Of a DNA stretch of 64,000 nt, positions 1-9,880 are shown one piece after another. The position numbers were made by a program, and so were the translations under genes. How positions within the stretch are numbered: position 1 is the stretch's first letter; every line of letters starts with the position of its first letter. Origin of the DNA: Leifsonia sp. AK011. GTDB lineage: Bacteria > Actinomycetota > Actinomycetes > Actinomycetales > Microbacteriaceae. The notes under the pieces were generated by a model. That model worked only from the letters and a program-made list of their open reading frames with translations. It was not told the DNA's origin and did not search any database. The stretch covers positions 2,294,001 to 2,358,000 of the forward strand of contig NZ_JACCCH010000001.1 in the NCBI RefSeq assembly GCF_013410945.1, read 5' to 3'.

Positions 1-1
1 A

Positions 2-400
2 GAGCTGTTCCGCAGCTACGGCGTGTTCTACGAGACCGACTTCAGCGAAGAGGTGCTCGAGAAGGTCTGGCTCGTGCTGCTCACCGCGGGTTCCGGCATC
101 GATGCTGTCGTGGCCGAGAACGACGAGGGCACGGTTGTCGGCTTCGCCCACTACCGCTCTCACCCCGACACCTTCAGCGGCGGGCGTGACTGGTTCCTCG
201 ACGACCTGTACGTGCATCCGGATGCCCGCGGCGCTGGCCACGCGACGGCGCTCATCGAGCACATCGCCGACCTCGCCCGCGAGACCGGCCCGGCCGGTAC
301 CCTCCGGTGGATCACGGCAGCCGACAACGAGCGCGCCCAGCGGGTCTACGACAGGGTCGCCACGAAGACGACCTGGGTCACGTACGAGGTGAAGCTCTGA
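2..400 (+). CDS. GNAT family N-acetyltransferase, 5' partial
   Basis: The reading frame is already open at the left edge, so the start lies outside the window. The visible 132 residues hold a typical GNAT fold: a beta-strand with LDDLYVHPDARG followed by GAGHATALIEHI, which is the acetyl-CoA pyrophosphate-binding motif A, and a C-terminal segment with AADNERAQRVYDR as in motif B. It would acetylate an amine of a small molecule or protein; the substrate cannot be read from sequence. The stop codon overlaps the start of the next gene (TGATG), which suggests translational coupling. Confidence 0.85.
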   Translation, partial: ELFRSYGVFYETDFSEEVLEKVWLVLLTAGSGIDAVVAENDEGTVVGFAHYRSHPDTFSGGRDWFLDDLYVHPDARGAGHATALIEHIADLARETGPAGTLRWITAADNERAQRVYDRVATKTTWVTYEVKL

Positions 401-630
401 TGCAGCTCGGCACGAGATGGACTGTGGGCGAGCAGCCGCCGTCGCGCCTCACTGAGGATGTCGTCGCGGCGATCGCCGGCGTCGAGGCCGAGCTCGCGGG
501 CATCGACACGACCGGCTGGCGCTGGACGCTCACGTGGCTCGAGGGTCGACCGGTCGCCGAACTCGACGACGGCACCGTGGTCCGGGTGGATCACACGGGT
601 GCGATCTCGGTGGAGGAACCCGCGGAGTAG
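400..630 (+). CDS. Small conserved hypothetical protein, 76 aa
   Basis: This short acidic protein starts at the ATG that overlaps the preceding GNAT stop codon by one base, so it is probably translated by re-initiation in a two-gene operon. It has no signal peptide or membrane segment. Its centre (GWRWTLTWLEGRPVAEL) and C-terminus look like a small beta-rich domain. I do not recognise a family. Codon composition matches the neighbours, which supports a real gene. Confidence 0.65.
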   Translation: MQLGTRWTVGEQPPSRLTEDVVAAIAGVEAELAGIDTTGWRWTLTWLEGRPVAELDDGTVVRVDHTGAISVEEPAE

Positions 631-635
631 ACCGC

Positions 636-1427
636 TCAGGCCCGCGCGAGGAGCTCACCGTGGGGCATGGCGAGCCAGCCGTCCTCGTGGTCGGCCCACT
701 CGCGCCAGGCGTGGCTGATGGCCTCGAGGTCCTGTTGCGTCGCGTACCCCTTGCCGAGGGCGTCGGCTGCGAACGCCGACTGTAGAACGCGCGCCTCCCA
801 CATGCTGCCCCACCACTCACGGTCGGTGGCGTTGGCGAAGTTCCAGACGGATGCCGTCGTCTCGGCTTCGTCAAGGTCGGCCTCGCGCGCCCACGCCTTC
901 AGGCGCCGTCCGGCATCGGGTTCGCCCCCGTTGGAGCGATGCACGCGCTCGTAGAGGCCGAGCCACGCGTCGAGCCCGGGCAACTGCGGGTACCAGAACG
1001 TTCCCGCGTAGTCGACGTCCCGTGCGGCGATGATCCCACCCGGCTTCGCCACGCGCCGCATCTCGCGCAGCACGGCGACCGGGTCAGCCACGTGCTGCAG
1101 TGTCTGGTGGGCGTGGACGATGTCGAACGTGTCGTCATCGAACGGCAGCTCGTACGCGTCCCCCACAATGAACTCCAGGTTGTCACGCTGGAACTCGGAT
1201 GACGCACGCGCGATGACCTCGGATGCCGCATCCAACCCCACCACGCGACCCGGCGCGAGCCGGTCCGCGAACTCGACCGTGATCGTGCCCGGGCCGCAGC
1301 CGAGGTCGAGCAGTGATCGCCCCGCGGTCAGCAGTGGCGCAAGATACGCCGCCGAGTTCTCGATCGTTCGCCACGTGTGTGACTTCAGAACGCTCTCGTG
1401 GTGGCCGTGGGTGTATCGCTCGCTCAT
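636..1427 (-). CDS. Class I SAM-dependent methyltransferase
   Basis: The protein is 263 aa. SAM-binding motif I is LLDLGCGPG at about residues 39-47, the acidic residue that holds the ribose is D66 in VVGLDAAS, and the later motifs are FDIVHAHQTLQHV and RRVAKPGG, as in UbiE/Methyltransf_11 enzymes. The substrate is unknown. The start was set at 1427 because a TATCCT box ends exactly 6 nt upstream, which fits a leaderless transcript. The longer upstream extension is low-complexity and unlikely to be translated. It is convergent with the GNAT pair. Confidence 0.85.
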   Translation of the reverse strand: MSERYTHGHHESVLKSHTWRTIENSAAYLAPLLTAGRSLLDLGCGPGTITVEFADRLAPGRVVGLDAASEVIARASSEFQRDNLEFIVGDAYELPFDDDTFDIVHAHQTLQHVADPVAVLREMRRVAKPGGIIAARDVDYAGTFWYPQLPGLDAWLGLYERVHRSNGGEPDAGRRLKAWAREADLDEAETTASVWNFANATDREWWGSMWEARVLQSAFAADALGKGYATQQDLEAISHAWREWADHEDGWLAMPHGELLARA

Positions 1428-1433
1428 GTTCCG

Positions 1434-1439
1434 AGGATA
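1434..1439 (-). promoter_or_regulatory. Leaderless -10 box (TATCCT) of the methyltransferase
   Basis: The hexamer ends 6 nt before the ATG at 1427 and no Shine-Dalgarno sequence lies between them. Confidence 0.5.
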
Positions 1440-1455
1440 GGACTCCTCCGCGTGC

Positions 1456-3147
1456 TCAGAGCGCCGGCTGCTCCGGGGTGAACAACCAGGCATCGAACAG
1501 TCCCGAGAGGTCCTGGTCCGCGACCGACGAGGCGTAGTCGACGAACTGCTGCGTCGTCACGTTTCCACCGGCGTTCTCGGTAGCCCACCCCTCGATGATC
1601 GCGAAGAACGTCGGGTCACCCACCTCCATGCGCAGCGCCTGCAGTGCCATGGCGCTGCGGTAGTACACGGGAGTGTCGAAGAGACCGGCAGGACCGGGCT
1701 CGCCGGGCGTCGCCGCCCAGAATGCCGCGTTGTTGCCTGGCGGGTTGATGTAGTACGCGTCGAACTGCTGCTGGGCGGTGAGCCCGCCGTCGTCCTCAGC
1801 CCAGAGCCACTCCGCGTACGTCGCGAAGCCCTCGTTGAGCCACATGTCACCCCAGCGGCTCAACGTCACGCTGTCGCCGTACCACTGGTGCGCCAACTCG
1901 TGAACGACCGTGGCGGGGTCTGCGTCCGCCGGGAACGCCCAAGCCGGGTAGATGGGCCTCGTCTGGTTCTCGAGGGCGTACGGAAGGTCCTCGCCTGGCG
2001 CGATCTCGCCCACCGCGATGCCACCGGCCTCCGAGAACGGATAGGGGCCGAAGAAGTCCTCGAGGAACGCGATGACCTCGGGCTCACTGTCGAAGACGTC
2101 GGTGGCGACATCCCCCACGAAAGCTCCGCCACCGTCGGCCTCGACCGAGAACAGGTCAGGATCGATCGCGTTGTAGTAGGTGATGCCGTCGGGTGCTGTG
2201 GTCACCGTCTCGTCGTACTCGCCGGTGGTTGCCGTCGCGAGGTAGGTCGCCATCGGCTCGTCCATCACCCAGACTCGCGTCGTGACGCCACCGCTGGTCG
2301 TCTCCGACTCCAGGCGACCGTTGGCGATCGACTCCGTCCCCTCCGGAACGGTCATCTCGATCGTGAACGTCGCCTTGTCGAGCGGATGATCGTTCGACGG
2401 GAACCACGTTGCTGCAACGCGCGGCTCACCGATGATGACTGCCCCGTCGCCCGTCGGCAGCACGCCGCCGGGGCCGAACACGTCGTCGAGCGGGATGGGG
2501 ATGCCGCTGTAGGCCACCTCGGTGGTGATGGTGCTGCCGGTCGGGATGCCAGCGGCCGGCGTCACGACGAGCTCCGTGCGCGGCGGGGTGGCGTCGCCAT
2601 CCACGCTGTCCGGAAGCTGCGGCTGGCCGGTCTCGATGCTGATCTGCGTCGTCTCAAGGGTCCAAGTGGCCGGCGAGTTGTTGACCACGACGTCGGAGAC
2701 GACGATCGCGTCGGACAGGTCGGTGTCCCGGGTGTCGAAGTCGAGGTTGAAGCGCGAGAGGTTCTGGGTCGCAACGGCCGTGATGACAGCAGTGCCCGAC
2801 AGCACGCGGGACTCCGGGTCATAGGCGAGCTGGAGGTCGTAGTCCTGCACGTCGTAGCCACCGTTGCCGTCGAGCGGGTAGTAGTCGTCCCCGATTCCGG
2901 CGGCGCCTGGCGTGAACTCGACAGCCGGGATCGTTCCGGGCGGGCAGTCAACCGCGGACGCGGGCTGCGCGGGGGCCACACCGAGGGACACGACGAGCGC
3001 GAGAGGAAGGATGAGCAGCAGGAGGCCCCGGCGGCGTTGGCGCCAGAGCAGGATCCCCGCGACCAGCAGACCGAGCCCGAGGGCCGTGAGCCCCAGGGCC
3101 AGGGGGAGGAAGTCGACTCCAGTGTTGGGCAGAACGCAGTCCGTCAT
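1456..3147 (-). CDS. Secreted M1-family zinc metallopeptidase with N-terminal LPNTG segment
   Basis: The protein is 563 aa. The catalytic site HELAHQW (zinc ligands H416 and H420) followed by NEGFA (third ligand E439, 18 residues later) identifies the gluzincin M1 family. The usual GAMEN is replaced by ALENQT, as in the shorter bacterial M1 enzymes. A second hydrophobic stretch ending APAQPASA near residue 65 looks like a secretion signal. Before it, residues 6-40 read LPNTG, a hydrophobic helix and WRQRRR, which is the layout of a sortase sorting signal but at the wrong end. The ATG at 3147 has an AAGGA ribosome site at good spacing and no in-frame start lies between the two hydrophobic parts, so this N-terminus is probably real. 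Confidence 0.85.
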   Translation of the reverse strand: MTDCVLPNTGVDFLPLALGLTALGLGLLVAGILLWRQRRRGLLLLILPLALVVSLGVAPAQPASAVDCPPGTIPAVEFTPGAAGIGDDYYPLDGNGGYDVQDYDLQLAYDPESRVLSGTAVITAVATQNLSRFNLDFDTRDTDLSDAIVVSDVVVNNSPATWTLETTQISIETGQPQLPDSVDGDATPPRTELVVTPAAGIPTGSTITTEVAYSGIPIPLDDVFGPGGVLPTGDGAVIIGEPRVAATWFPSNDHPLDKATFTIEMTVPEGTESIANGRLESETTSGGVTTRVWVMDEPMATYLATATTGEYDETVTTAPDGITYYNAIDPDLFSVEADGGGAFVGDVATDVFDSEPEVIAFLEDFFGPYPFSEAGGIAVGEIAPGEDLPYALENQTRPIYPAWAFPADADPATVVHELAHQWYGDSVTLSRWGDMWLNEGFATYAEWLWAEDDGGLTAQQQFDAYYINPPGNNAAFWAATPGEPGPAGLFDTPVYYRSAMALQALRMEVGDPTFFAIIEGWATENAGGNVTTQQFVDYASSVADQDLSGLFDAWLFTPEQPAL

Positions 3148-3269
3148 GTGGATCCTTGCTGTTGTGCGGCACAGATGCTCGGGTACTCAGACTGTAGACC
3201 CCTGTGCCCCGTTCGTGGGTCACGAACGTGTTTCGTGATGACGGCGATCCTGTGTCGGCGCACCACCCA

Positions 3270-3275
3270 TACGCT
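3270..3275 (+). promoter_or_regulatory. Leaderless -10 box (TACGCT) of the M3 peptidase
   Basis: The box ends 6 nt upstream of the ATG at 3282, without a ribosome-binding site. Confidence 0.5.
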
Positions 3276-3281
3276 GGTGGG

Positions 3282-5303
3282 ATGTCCAACCCGTTCTTCG
3301 CGCCCAGCCCACTCCCCTTCACCCTGCCTCCGTTCGCGGACATCCGTGATGAGCACTACCTGCCGGCATTCGAACGCGGTATGGCTGAGCAACTGGAGGA
3401 GATCTCCGCGATCACGGGCCAAACCGAGCAGCCAACCTTCGAGAACACGATGCTGCCGCTCGAGCGGAGCGGACAGCTCCTCGAGCGCGTAGCGACGGTC
3501 TTCTTCACGCTCACCTCGGCCGACTCGACGGACTTCCTCAACGATCTGGAGGAGCAGATCGCACCCCTTCTGGCGGCGCACTCCGACGCCATCCGCTTGG
3601 ATGCCGCCCTCTTCGCGCGTATCGAGAGCCTCCACAACCAGCTTGACGACCTGGGACTCGACGCGGAGTCGCGCTATCTCGTCGAGCGGTACTTCATGGA
3701 GTTCTCGATCGCCGGCGCCGGTCTCGATGACCCCCAGAAGCAGCAGTTGCGCGACTACAACCAGCGCCTCTCCACCCTCACGACACGCTTCGAGAAGAAC
3801 CTTCTGGCCGACACGAACGACCTCGCTGTCGTCATCACGGATGTCGCCGAGCTCGACGGCCTCGGACCCGGCGAGATCTCCGCAGCGGCAGAAGCAGCTC
3901 GCGAGCGTGGACTGGAGGACGCCTACCTCATCACGCTCGTTCTTCCGACCGGGCATCCGTCGCTCTCGGCCCTGACGAATCGCGCGGTGCGCGCCCGGAT
4001 CATGGATGCCTCACGCGCCCGTGGCACGCGCGGTGGAACGTGGGACAACCGCGATCTCGTGCTCGAGATCACGAGGCTCCGCGCCGAGCGAGCTCGACTC
4101 CTGGGCTTCGACTCGCACGCGGCGTGGGTCATCGCGGATGAGACGGCGAAAAGTCCGGCGACGGTGGCGGCGATGCTCGCCCGGCTCGCCACCCCTGCCG
4201 CCAGGAACGCGCGGGAGGAGCAGGCCGCCCTCGAAGCACTGGCCGGGCATCCCATCGAGGCCCACGACTGGGCCTTCTACAGCGAGAAGGTGCGACAGGA
4301 GAAGTACGACGTCGACGAGGTGGCGATGCGCCCGTACTTCGAGGCGGAGCGCGTGCTGCGCGACGGCGTGTTCTACGCGGCGACTCGGCTGTACGGGATC
4401 ACGTTCTCCGAGCGCACCGACCTCGTGGCCTATCACCCCGATGTTCGCGTCTTCGAGGTGCTCGAGGAGGACGGCTCGTCGGTCGGGCTGTTCCTGCTCG
4501 ACCTCTACACGCGCGACTCGAAGCGTGGCGGCGCGTGGATGAACTCCCTGAGCTCGCAATCGGCGCTGCTCGGGCATCCGGTCATCGTCACGAACACGCT
4601 CAACGTGCCGAAGCCCGCGGCGGGCGAACCCACCCTTTTGACCTATGACGAGGTCGAGACGTTCTTCCACGAGTTCGGGCATGCCCTCCACGGCCTGTTC
4701 GCCCGTGTCACCTACCCGAAGTTCGCCGGGACGAACACCTACCGCGACTTCGTCGAGTTCCCGAGCCAGGTCAATGAGATGTGGATGCTCTGGCCCGAGG
4801 TCCTGGAGAACTACGCGGCGCACTTCGAGACGGGCGAGCCCATGCCTACGGAGCTCGTGGCCAAGATCCAGGCCGCCGCCTCGTTCAACCAGGGCTTCTC
4901 GACGAGCGAGTACCTGGCCGCGGCACTCCTCGACCAGGCCTGGCATTCGATCACGGCCGACACCTCGGTGGCGGACGTAGCGGAATTCGAGGCCTCGGCC
5001 CTGGCTGCGGCGGGCCTCGACAACCCGGCGATTCCCACTCGCTACGCGAGCACCTACTTCGCGCATACCTTCGCCGGCGGCTACGACGCCGGGTACTACT
5101 CGTACATCTGGAGCGAGGTGCTCGACGCTGACACGGTCGCGTGGTTCGGGGCCAACGGCGGGCTCACACGCGAGAACGGCCAGCGTTTCCGGGATCGGCT
5201 GCTCGCCGTCGGCGGCTCGAAGGATCCGCTCGAGGCATTCCGTGACTTCCGTGGCCGGGACGCCGAGATCCAGCCCCTGCTCGATCGGCGCGGGCTCGAC
5301 TAG
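3282..5303 (+). CDS. M3-family oligopeptidase (Dcp/OpdA type)
   Basis: This is a 673-aa cytosolic zinc oligopeptidase, close to the usual 680 aa of the Dcp/oligopeptidase A group. The zinc site HEFGHALHG (H463, H467) and the third ligand E492 in DFVEFPSQ are intact, and NMW-type substrate-channel residues follow (QVNEMWM). It would trim short peptides left by Clp and other proteases. The start at 3282 rather than an upstream GTG is chosen because it begins the family-typical N-terminus and has a leaderless -10 box 6 nt upstream. Its stop overlaps the stop of the convergent next gene by 4 bp. Confidence 0.93.
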   Translation: MSNPFFAPSPLPFTLPPFADIRDEHYLPAFERGMAEQLEEISAITGQTEQPTFENTMLPLERSGQLLERVATVFFTLTSADSTDFLNDLEEQIAPLLAAHSDAIRLDAALFARIESLHNQLDDLGLDAESRYLVERYFMEFSIAGAGLDDPQKQQLRDYNQRLSTLTTRFEKNLLADTNDLAVVITDVAELDGLGPGEISAAAEAARERGLEDAYLITLVLPTGHPSLSALTNRAVRARIMDASRARGTRGGTWDNRDLVLEITRLRAERARLLGFDSHAAWVIADETAKSPATVAAMLARLATPAARNAREEQAALEALAGHPIEAHDWAFYSEKVRQEKYDVDEVAMRPYFEAERVLRDGVFYAATRLYGITFSERTDLVAYHPDVRVFEVLEEDGSSVGLFLLDLYTRDSKRGGAWMNSLSSQSALLGHPVIVTNTLNVPKPAAGEPTLLTYDEVETFFHEFGHALHGLFARVTYPKFAGTNTYRDFVEFPSQVNEMWMLWPEVLENYAAHFETGEPMPTELVAKIQAAASFNQGFSTSEYLAAALLDQAWHSITADTSVADVAEFEASALAAAGLDNPAIPTRYASTYFAHTFAGGYDAGYYSYIWSEVLDADTVAWFGANGGLTRENGQRFRDRLLAVGGSKDPLEAFRDFRGRDAEIQPLLDRRGLD

Positions 5304-6064
5304 TCCGTTGCCGGTGGCGATGTCACCACAGCCGCGATCGCCTCGGCGGGCGTGACTCCACGGGCGGCGGCGAGTTCGAGGACTGCTGCCGCCGCATCCC
5401 CCTCGAGCCTCACGGTCACCGCCGTGGTGCCCGCGCGGAACACCCTGCCAAGGACCGGGAGCACGATCGTCCCGAGCACGTCGACGATCGCCACAACGCC
5501 CACGAATCGCCAGTAGAAGTCGCCGTCGTTGCCCGGGATCTCGCCATTGGTGAGGATCGACAGCGAGACGAGTGTTGCGAGCAGAGCGACCGCCGCGAGC
5601 GTGACGATGAGGCCGGTGCGGATGATCCGCTGTCGGCGAGCGGCCAGGAGGAGCAACAGGTTGGCCTGCGCGAGGCTCGCGGATGCGATGGCGAGCACCA
5701 CGAAGGACTTCAGGATGACGTCCCAGGTGCCGTTCCACGTGTCCCAGCTCACCCAGATGAGCGCGAGCCCCAGCCCCAGCGCAAGGGCGGATGCCGCGAT
5801 CCCGACGAAACCCACGACGCGCAATGCCCGGCCGACCACCGCAAGGTGACACAGCGACGTGATCGCGAATGCCGCCGTGAGCAGCGTGGTGAGCAGGATC
5901 TTCGACTCGACCTCGCCGAACTCGCCCGTGAGGAGCGTGACGATACCCAGGAGGGCTGCAAGGGCGAGCGACACGATGACGAAGACGATTGCCGCGCGGC
6001 GGACACCGGTGAGGGTGCGGTCCGGCGCGTGCGGTTCGGTAGCGAGTGTCTCTGGGATGCTCAT
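5300..6064 (-). CDS. Conserved multi-pass membrane protein
   Basis: The protein is 254 aa with about six hydrophobic segments between residues 25 and 205, and a cytosolic tail of about 45 residues. The tail (TTAVTVRLEGDAAAAVL and ARGVTPAEAIAAVV) reads like a ribbon-helix-helix or small helical domain. No transport or catalytic motif is recognisable. A leaderless TAGGCT box ends 6 nt before the start. It is convergent with the M3 peptidase with a 4-bp overlap. Confidence 0.8.
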   Translation of the reverse strand: MSIPETLATEPHAPDRTLTGVRRAAIVFVIVSLALAALLGIVTLLTGEFGEVESKILLTTLLTAAFAITSLCHLAVVGRALRVVGFVGIAASALALGLGLALIWVSWDTWNGTWDVILKSFVVLAIASASLAQANLLLLLAARRQRIIRTGLIVTLAAVALLATLVSLSILTNGEIPGNDGDFYWRFVGVVAIVDVLGTIVLPVLGRVFRAGTTAVTVRLEGDAAAAVLELAAARGVTPAEAIAAVVTSPPATD

Positions 6065-6070
6065 GCCCCG

Positions 6071-6076
6071 AGCCTA
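6071..6076 (-). promoter_or_regulatory. Leaderless -10 box (TAGGCT) of the membrane protein
   Basis: The box ends 6 nt upstream of the ATG at 6064. Confidence 0.5.
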
Positions 6077-6094
6077 GGGGCAGGGGTAGCGGAA

Positions 6095-7093
6095 CTACGG
6101 GGCGATTGCACGCAGGGTGGCGAGCTTCGACGCGAGGTCCGGTCCCTGCGGCGCGACTATCACCTCGTCGGCGCCCGTGCTCGCGGCGAGGTCGGCGATG
6201 CGCTGCGTCGCGTGCGTGACATCCCCGATCGCCTGGTGGGAGTTGCGCTCCCTGACCCACTCGAGTTCCTGGGCCGACCACGGATACGCCTCGGCCTCGG
6301 CGAGACTCGGGATGCGACCGGGACGCTCCCCCTTGCGCATCCGCACGAACAGCAGGCCGTTCGGCAGAGCCAGACGCTCCGCCTCTTCGGCGTTCTCGGC
6401 AACGAGAGTGGAGACCGCGACCATCGAGTGCGGCTCGGTGAGAACAACGGAGGGTGTGAAGCTCTCCCGGTAGATGTCGAAGGCGACACGCGTGTTCGGA
6501 CCTCCCGCGAAGTGATGGGCGAAGGCGAACGGGAGGCCCATCATCCCCGCCAGGCGCGCGCTGAAGTCACTCGAACCGAGAAGCCACATCTCGGGCGAGT
6601 CACCGAGCCCCGGCACGGCCACGATGCGCGAGCCGATGCCGTTCTCGAGCGGCGGGATCGTGCCGAACCATGCAAGGAGCTCGATCACCTGGTTGGGGAA
6701 GTCGTCGACCGATTCCTGAGCCGCGCGGCGGAGAACAGCCGCCGTCAGACCGTCCGTGCCAGGCGCACGTCCGAGCCCGAGGTCGATGCGGTCGCCGTGG
6801 AGCGCGACGAGCGTGCCGAACTGCTCGGCGATCACGAGGGACGAGTGGTTCGGCAGCATGACTCCACCGGAGCCGACGCGGATCGTGGACGTCGCGGCGG
6901 CGATCGCCCCGATGAGCACCGCAGGGGCGGATGACGCGACGGCGGGCATCCCGTGGTGCTCCGCGACCCAGATCCTGCGGTAGCCGAGCTTCTCCGCCTC
7001 CTGCGCGGTGGCGATCGTGTCGCGCAGCGCTTCGGCGTGCGACATCCCCTCGTAGACGGAGGCGAGGTCGAGGACGGAAAGGGGGATGCTCAT
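6095..7093 (-). CDS. LLM-class oxidoreductase, luciferase-family group 1 (MsnO8-like)
   Basis: The 332-aa protein has the block structure of the group-1 luciferase-like flavin monooxygenases: [18 protein letters not shown] at the N-terminus, then [27 protein letters not shown] and [12 protein letters not shown]. These build a TIM barrel that binds reduced flavin. The substrate is unknown. The ATG at 7093 is preferred over an upstream start because it directly precedes the conserved IPLSVLDLA strand. It follows the BenE-like transporter on the same strand with about 50 bp between them. Confidence 0.85.
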   Translation of the reverse strand: MSIPLSVLDLASVYEGMSHAEALRDTIATAQEAEKLGYRRIWVAEHHGMPAVASSAPAVLIGAIAAATSTIRVGSGGVMLPNHSSLVIAEQFGTLVALHGDRIDLGLGRAPGTDGLTAAVLRRAAQESVDDFPNQVIELLAWFGTIPPLENGIGSRIVAVPGLGDSPEMWLLGSSDFSARLAGMMGLPFAFAHHFAGGPNTRVAFDIYRESFTPSVVLTEPHSMVAVSTLVAENAEEAERLALPNGLLFVRMRKGERPGRIPSLAEAEAYPWSAQELEWVRERNSHQAIGDVTHATQRIADLAASTGADEVIVAPQGPDLASKLATLRAIAP

Positions 7094-7141
7094 GCCGGGG
7101 TCAACGCCCGTGGCATCCACCCCATTCCGTCACCCGGCACG

Positions 7142-8389
7142 CTAGGCCTTCGGGGTGGTCTCCGGCTCGGCGGGCGAGCCAGCCTCGGCGGACTCCCCCG
7201 GCGCCCCGGAGGGTGCCGTCTCGGAGATCGGCTCGGGCTTCGGGCGGCGTTGCCAACCGAGCCACAGCATGACGATGCCGCCGGCCAGGAGCCCCCAGAA
7301 AGCGGAGCCGATTCCGGCGATGACGATGCCGGAGGCGACGACGAGGAACGTGATGATCGCCGTGATCCGGTGCTCGGGAGCCTCGAGGGCACCTACGACG
7401 CTCGAGATGAGCGCTCCGAGCACGGCCAGGCCTGCGACAGCCGTGATGAGGATGGAGGGGGCCGCATTCACCAGGGCCACCGCGGCTCCCGCACCGAGAC
7501 CGAGCGGAATGTAGAGCAGTCCGTTGGTGAGCGTCGCAGTCCACCGCTTCGAGCGGTCGGGGTGCGACTCGTCGCCCGCCATGATCGCTGCTGTGATGGC
7601 ACCCAGGTTGATGGCGTGTCCGCCGAAGAACGCCGCTCCCGCCGAACCGAGACCGGTACCCACGAGGGCGAAGCGCGGCGGCACCGTGTAGTCGTTGCTC
7701 TTCATGACGGTGAAGCCCGGAATGTTCTGGCCAGCCATGGTGACGATGAAGAGTGGCAGCCCGAGGCTGATGACGGTGTTGATGTTGAAGGTCGGTGCGA
7801 CGAAGGTCAGTTGGGGTGCGATGGATGCCTCGGTGATCCAGTCGCTGCCGGCCGAGATGAACACGCACACGATCGCGACGACCATGGCCGCGGGCACCGC
7901 CCAACGGGGCGCAAGCCGGTAAAGCACGAGCCACGTGAGAACGATCGGGCCGGCGAGGAGGGGAAGCTCGGCCACCGCCTGGAACGGCGCCAGGCAGATG
8001 GGCAGGAGCACGCCGGCGAGCATCGCGCTCGCGAGCGGCTTGGGGATGCTCGTGATCGCACGCCCGAGCCAGGGCCAGAGCCCGCACAGCACGATGAGAA
8101 TCGCGCTGACGATGAAGGCACCGACGGCGTCGGAGAAGGTGATGCCCTGGCCCGCCGCGGCGAGCAGCACTGCTGCGCCGGGCGTCGACCACGCGATCGC
8201 GAGCGGGATCCTGAGGACGAGGGCGCCGATCGTACTGACGACCGCTGTGGCCAGACAGATGGCGAGGAGGCCGGAACCGGCCTGCTCAGGGGTGGCGCCT
8301 ACGGCGATGAAGGCGGCAATGACAAGAGCGAAGGACGACGCAAAGCCGGCAATGGCTGCGACAAAACCTGCGGAAATCGACTGGAACAT
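7142..8389 (-). CDS. benE: BenE family (benzoate/H+ symporter-like) transporter
   Basis: This 415-aa protein has about twelve hydrophobic segments and BenE-family sequence features, including STPGAAVLLAAAG early on and KSNDYTVPPRF, GGHAINLGAITAA and HPDRSKRW in the second half. Family members carry benzoate or related aromatic acids with protons, but no benzoate catabolism genes lie here, so the substrate is open. The C-terminal 35 residues are an extra Pro/Glu/Ala-rich tail. A leaderless TAGGCT box ends 6 nt before the ATG. Confidence 0.88.
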   Translation of the reverse strand: MFQSISAGFVAAIAGFASSFALVIAAFIAVGATPEQAGSGLLAICLATAVVSTIGALVLRIPLAIAWSTPGAAVLLAAAGQGITFSDAVGAFIVSAILIVLCGLWPWLGRAITSIPKPLASAMLAGVLLPICLAPFQAVAELPLLAGPIVLTWLVLYRLAPRWAVPAAMVVAIVCVFISAGSDWITEASIAPQLTFVAPTFNINTVISLGLPLFIVTMAGQNIPGFTVMKSNDYTVPPRFALVGTGLGSAGAAFFGGHAINLGAITAAIMAGDESHPDRSKRWTATLTNGLLYIPLGLGAGAAVALVNAAPSILITAVAGLAVLGALISSVVGALEAPEHRITAIITFLVVASGIVIAGIGSAFWGLLAGGIVMLWLGWQRRPKPEPISETAPSGAPGESAEAGSPAEPETTPKA

Positions 8390-8395
8390 TCCGCC

Positions 8396-8401
8396 AGCCT
8401 A
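8396..8401 (-). promoter_or_regulatory. Leaderless -10 box (TAGGCT) of benE
   Basis: The box ends 6 nt before the ATG at 8389. It sits inside the symmetric CCTAGG. Confidence 0.5.
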
Positions 8402-8433
8402 GGGTCGTTGCCTTTGGCAACAAAACCGACGCG

Positions 8434-9711
<1,278 letters not shown>

Positions 9712-9880
9712 CTGGTCGTTCCTCTCCCCGGCGGATACTTGACACCGAGCCTAACCCGACAGTGGCGCGCATCCAGTCACCTGCGGAAAAGCGGTGGCGG
9801 CGTGCCGCACTCAGGATCGTGGCGCTTCCGTGTGTGGCACTATTGTGCTCGCATCCAACAAACGTCACGAGGAGGTGGCC

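Noticed and set aside
4011-6281. A 756-codon open frame on the minus strand
   Set aside because: It overlaps the M3 peptidase antisense and the membrane protein in another frame; composition is Arg-rich and no domain is visible.
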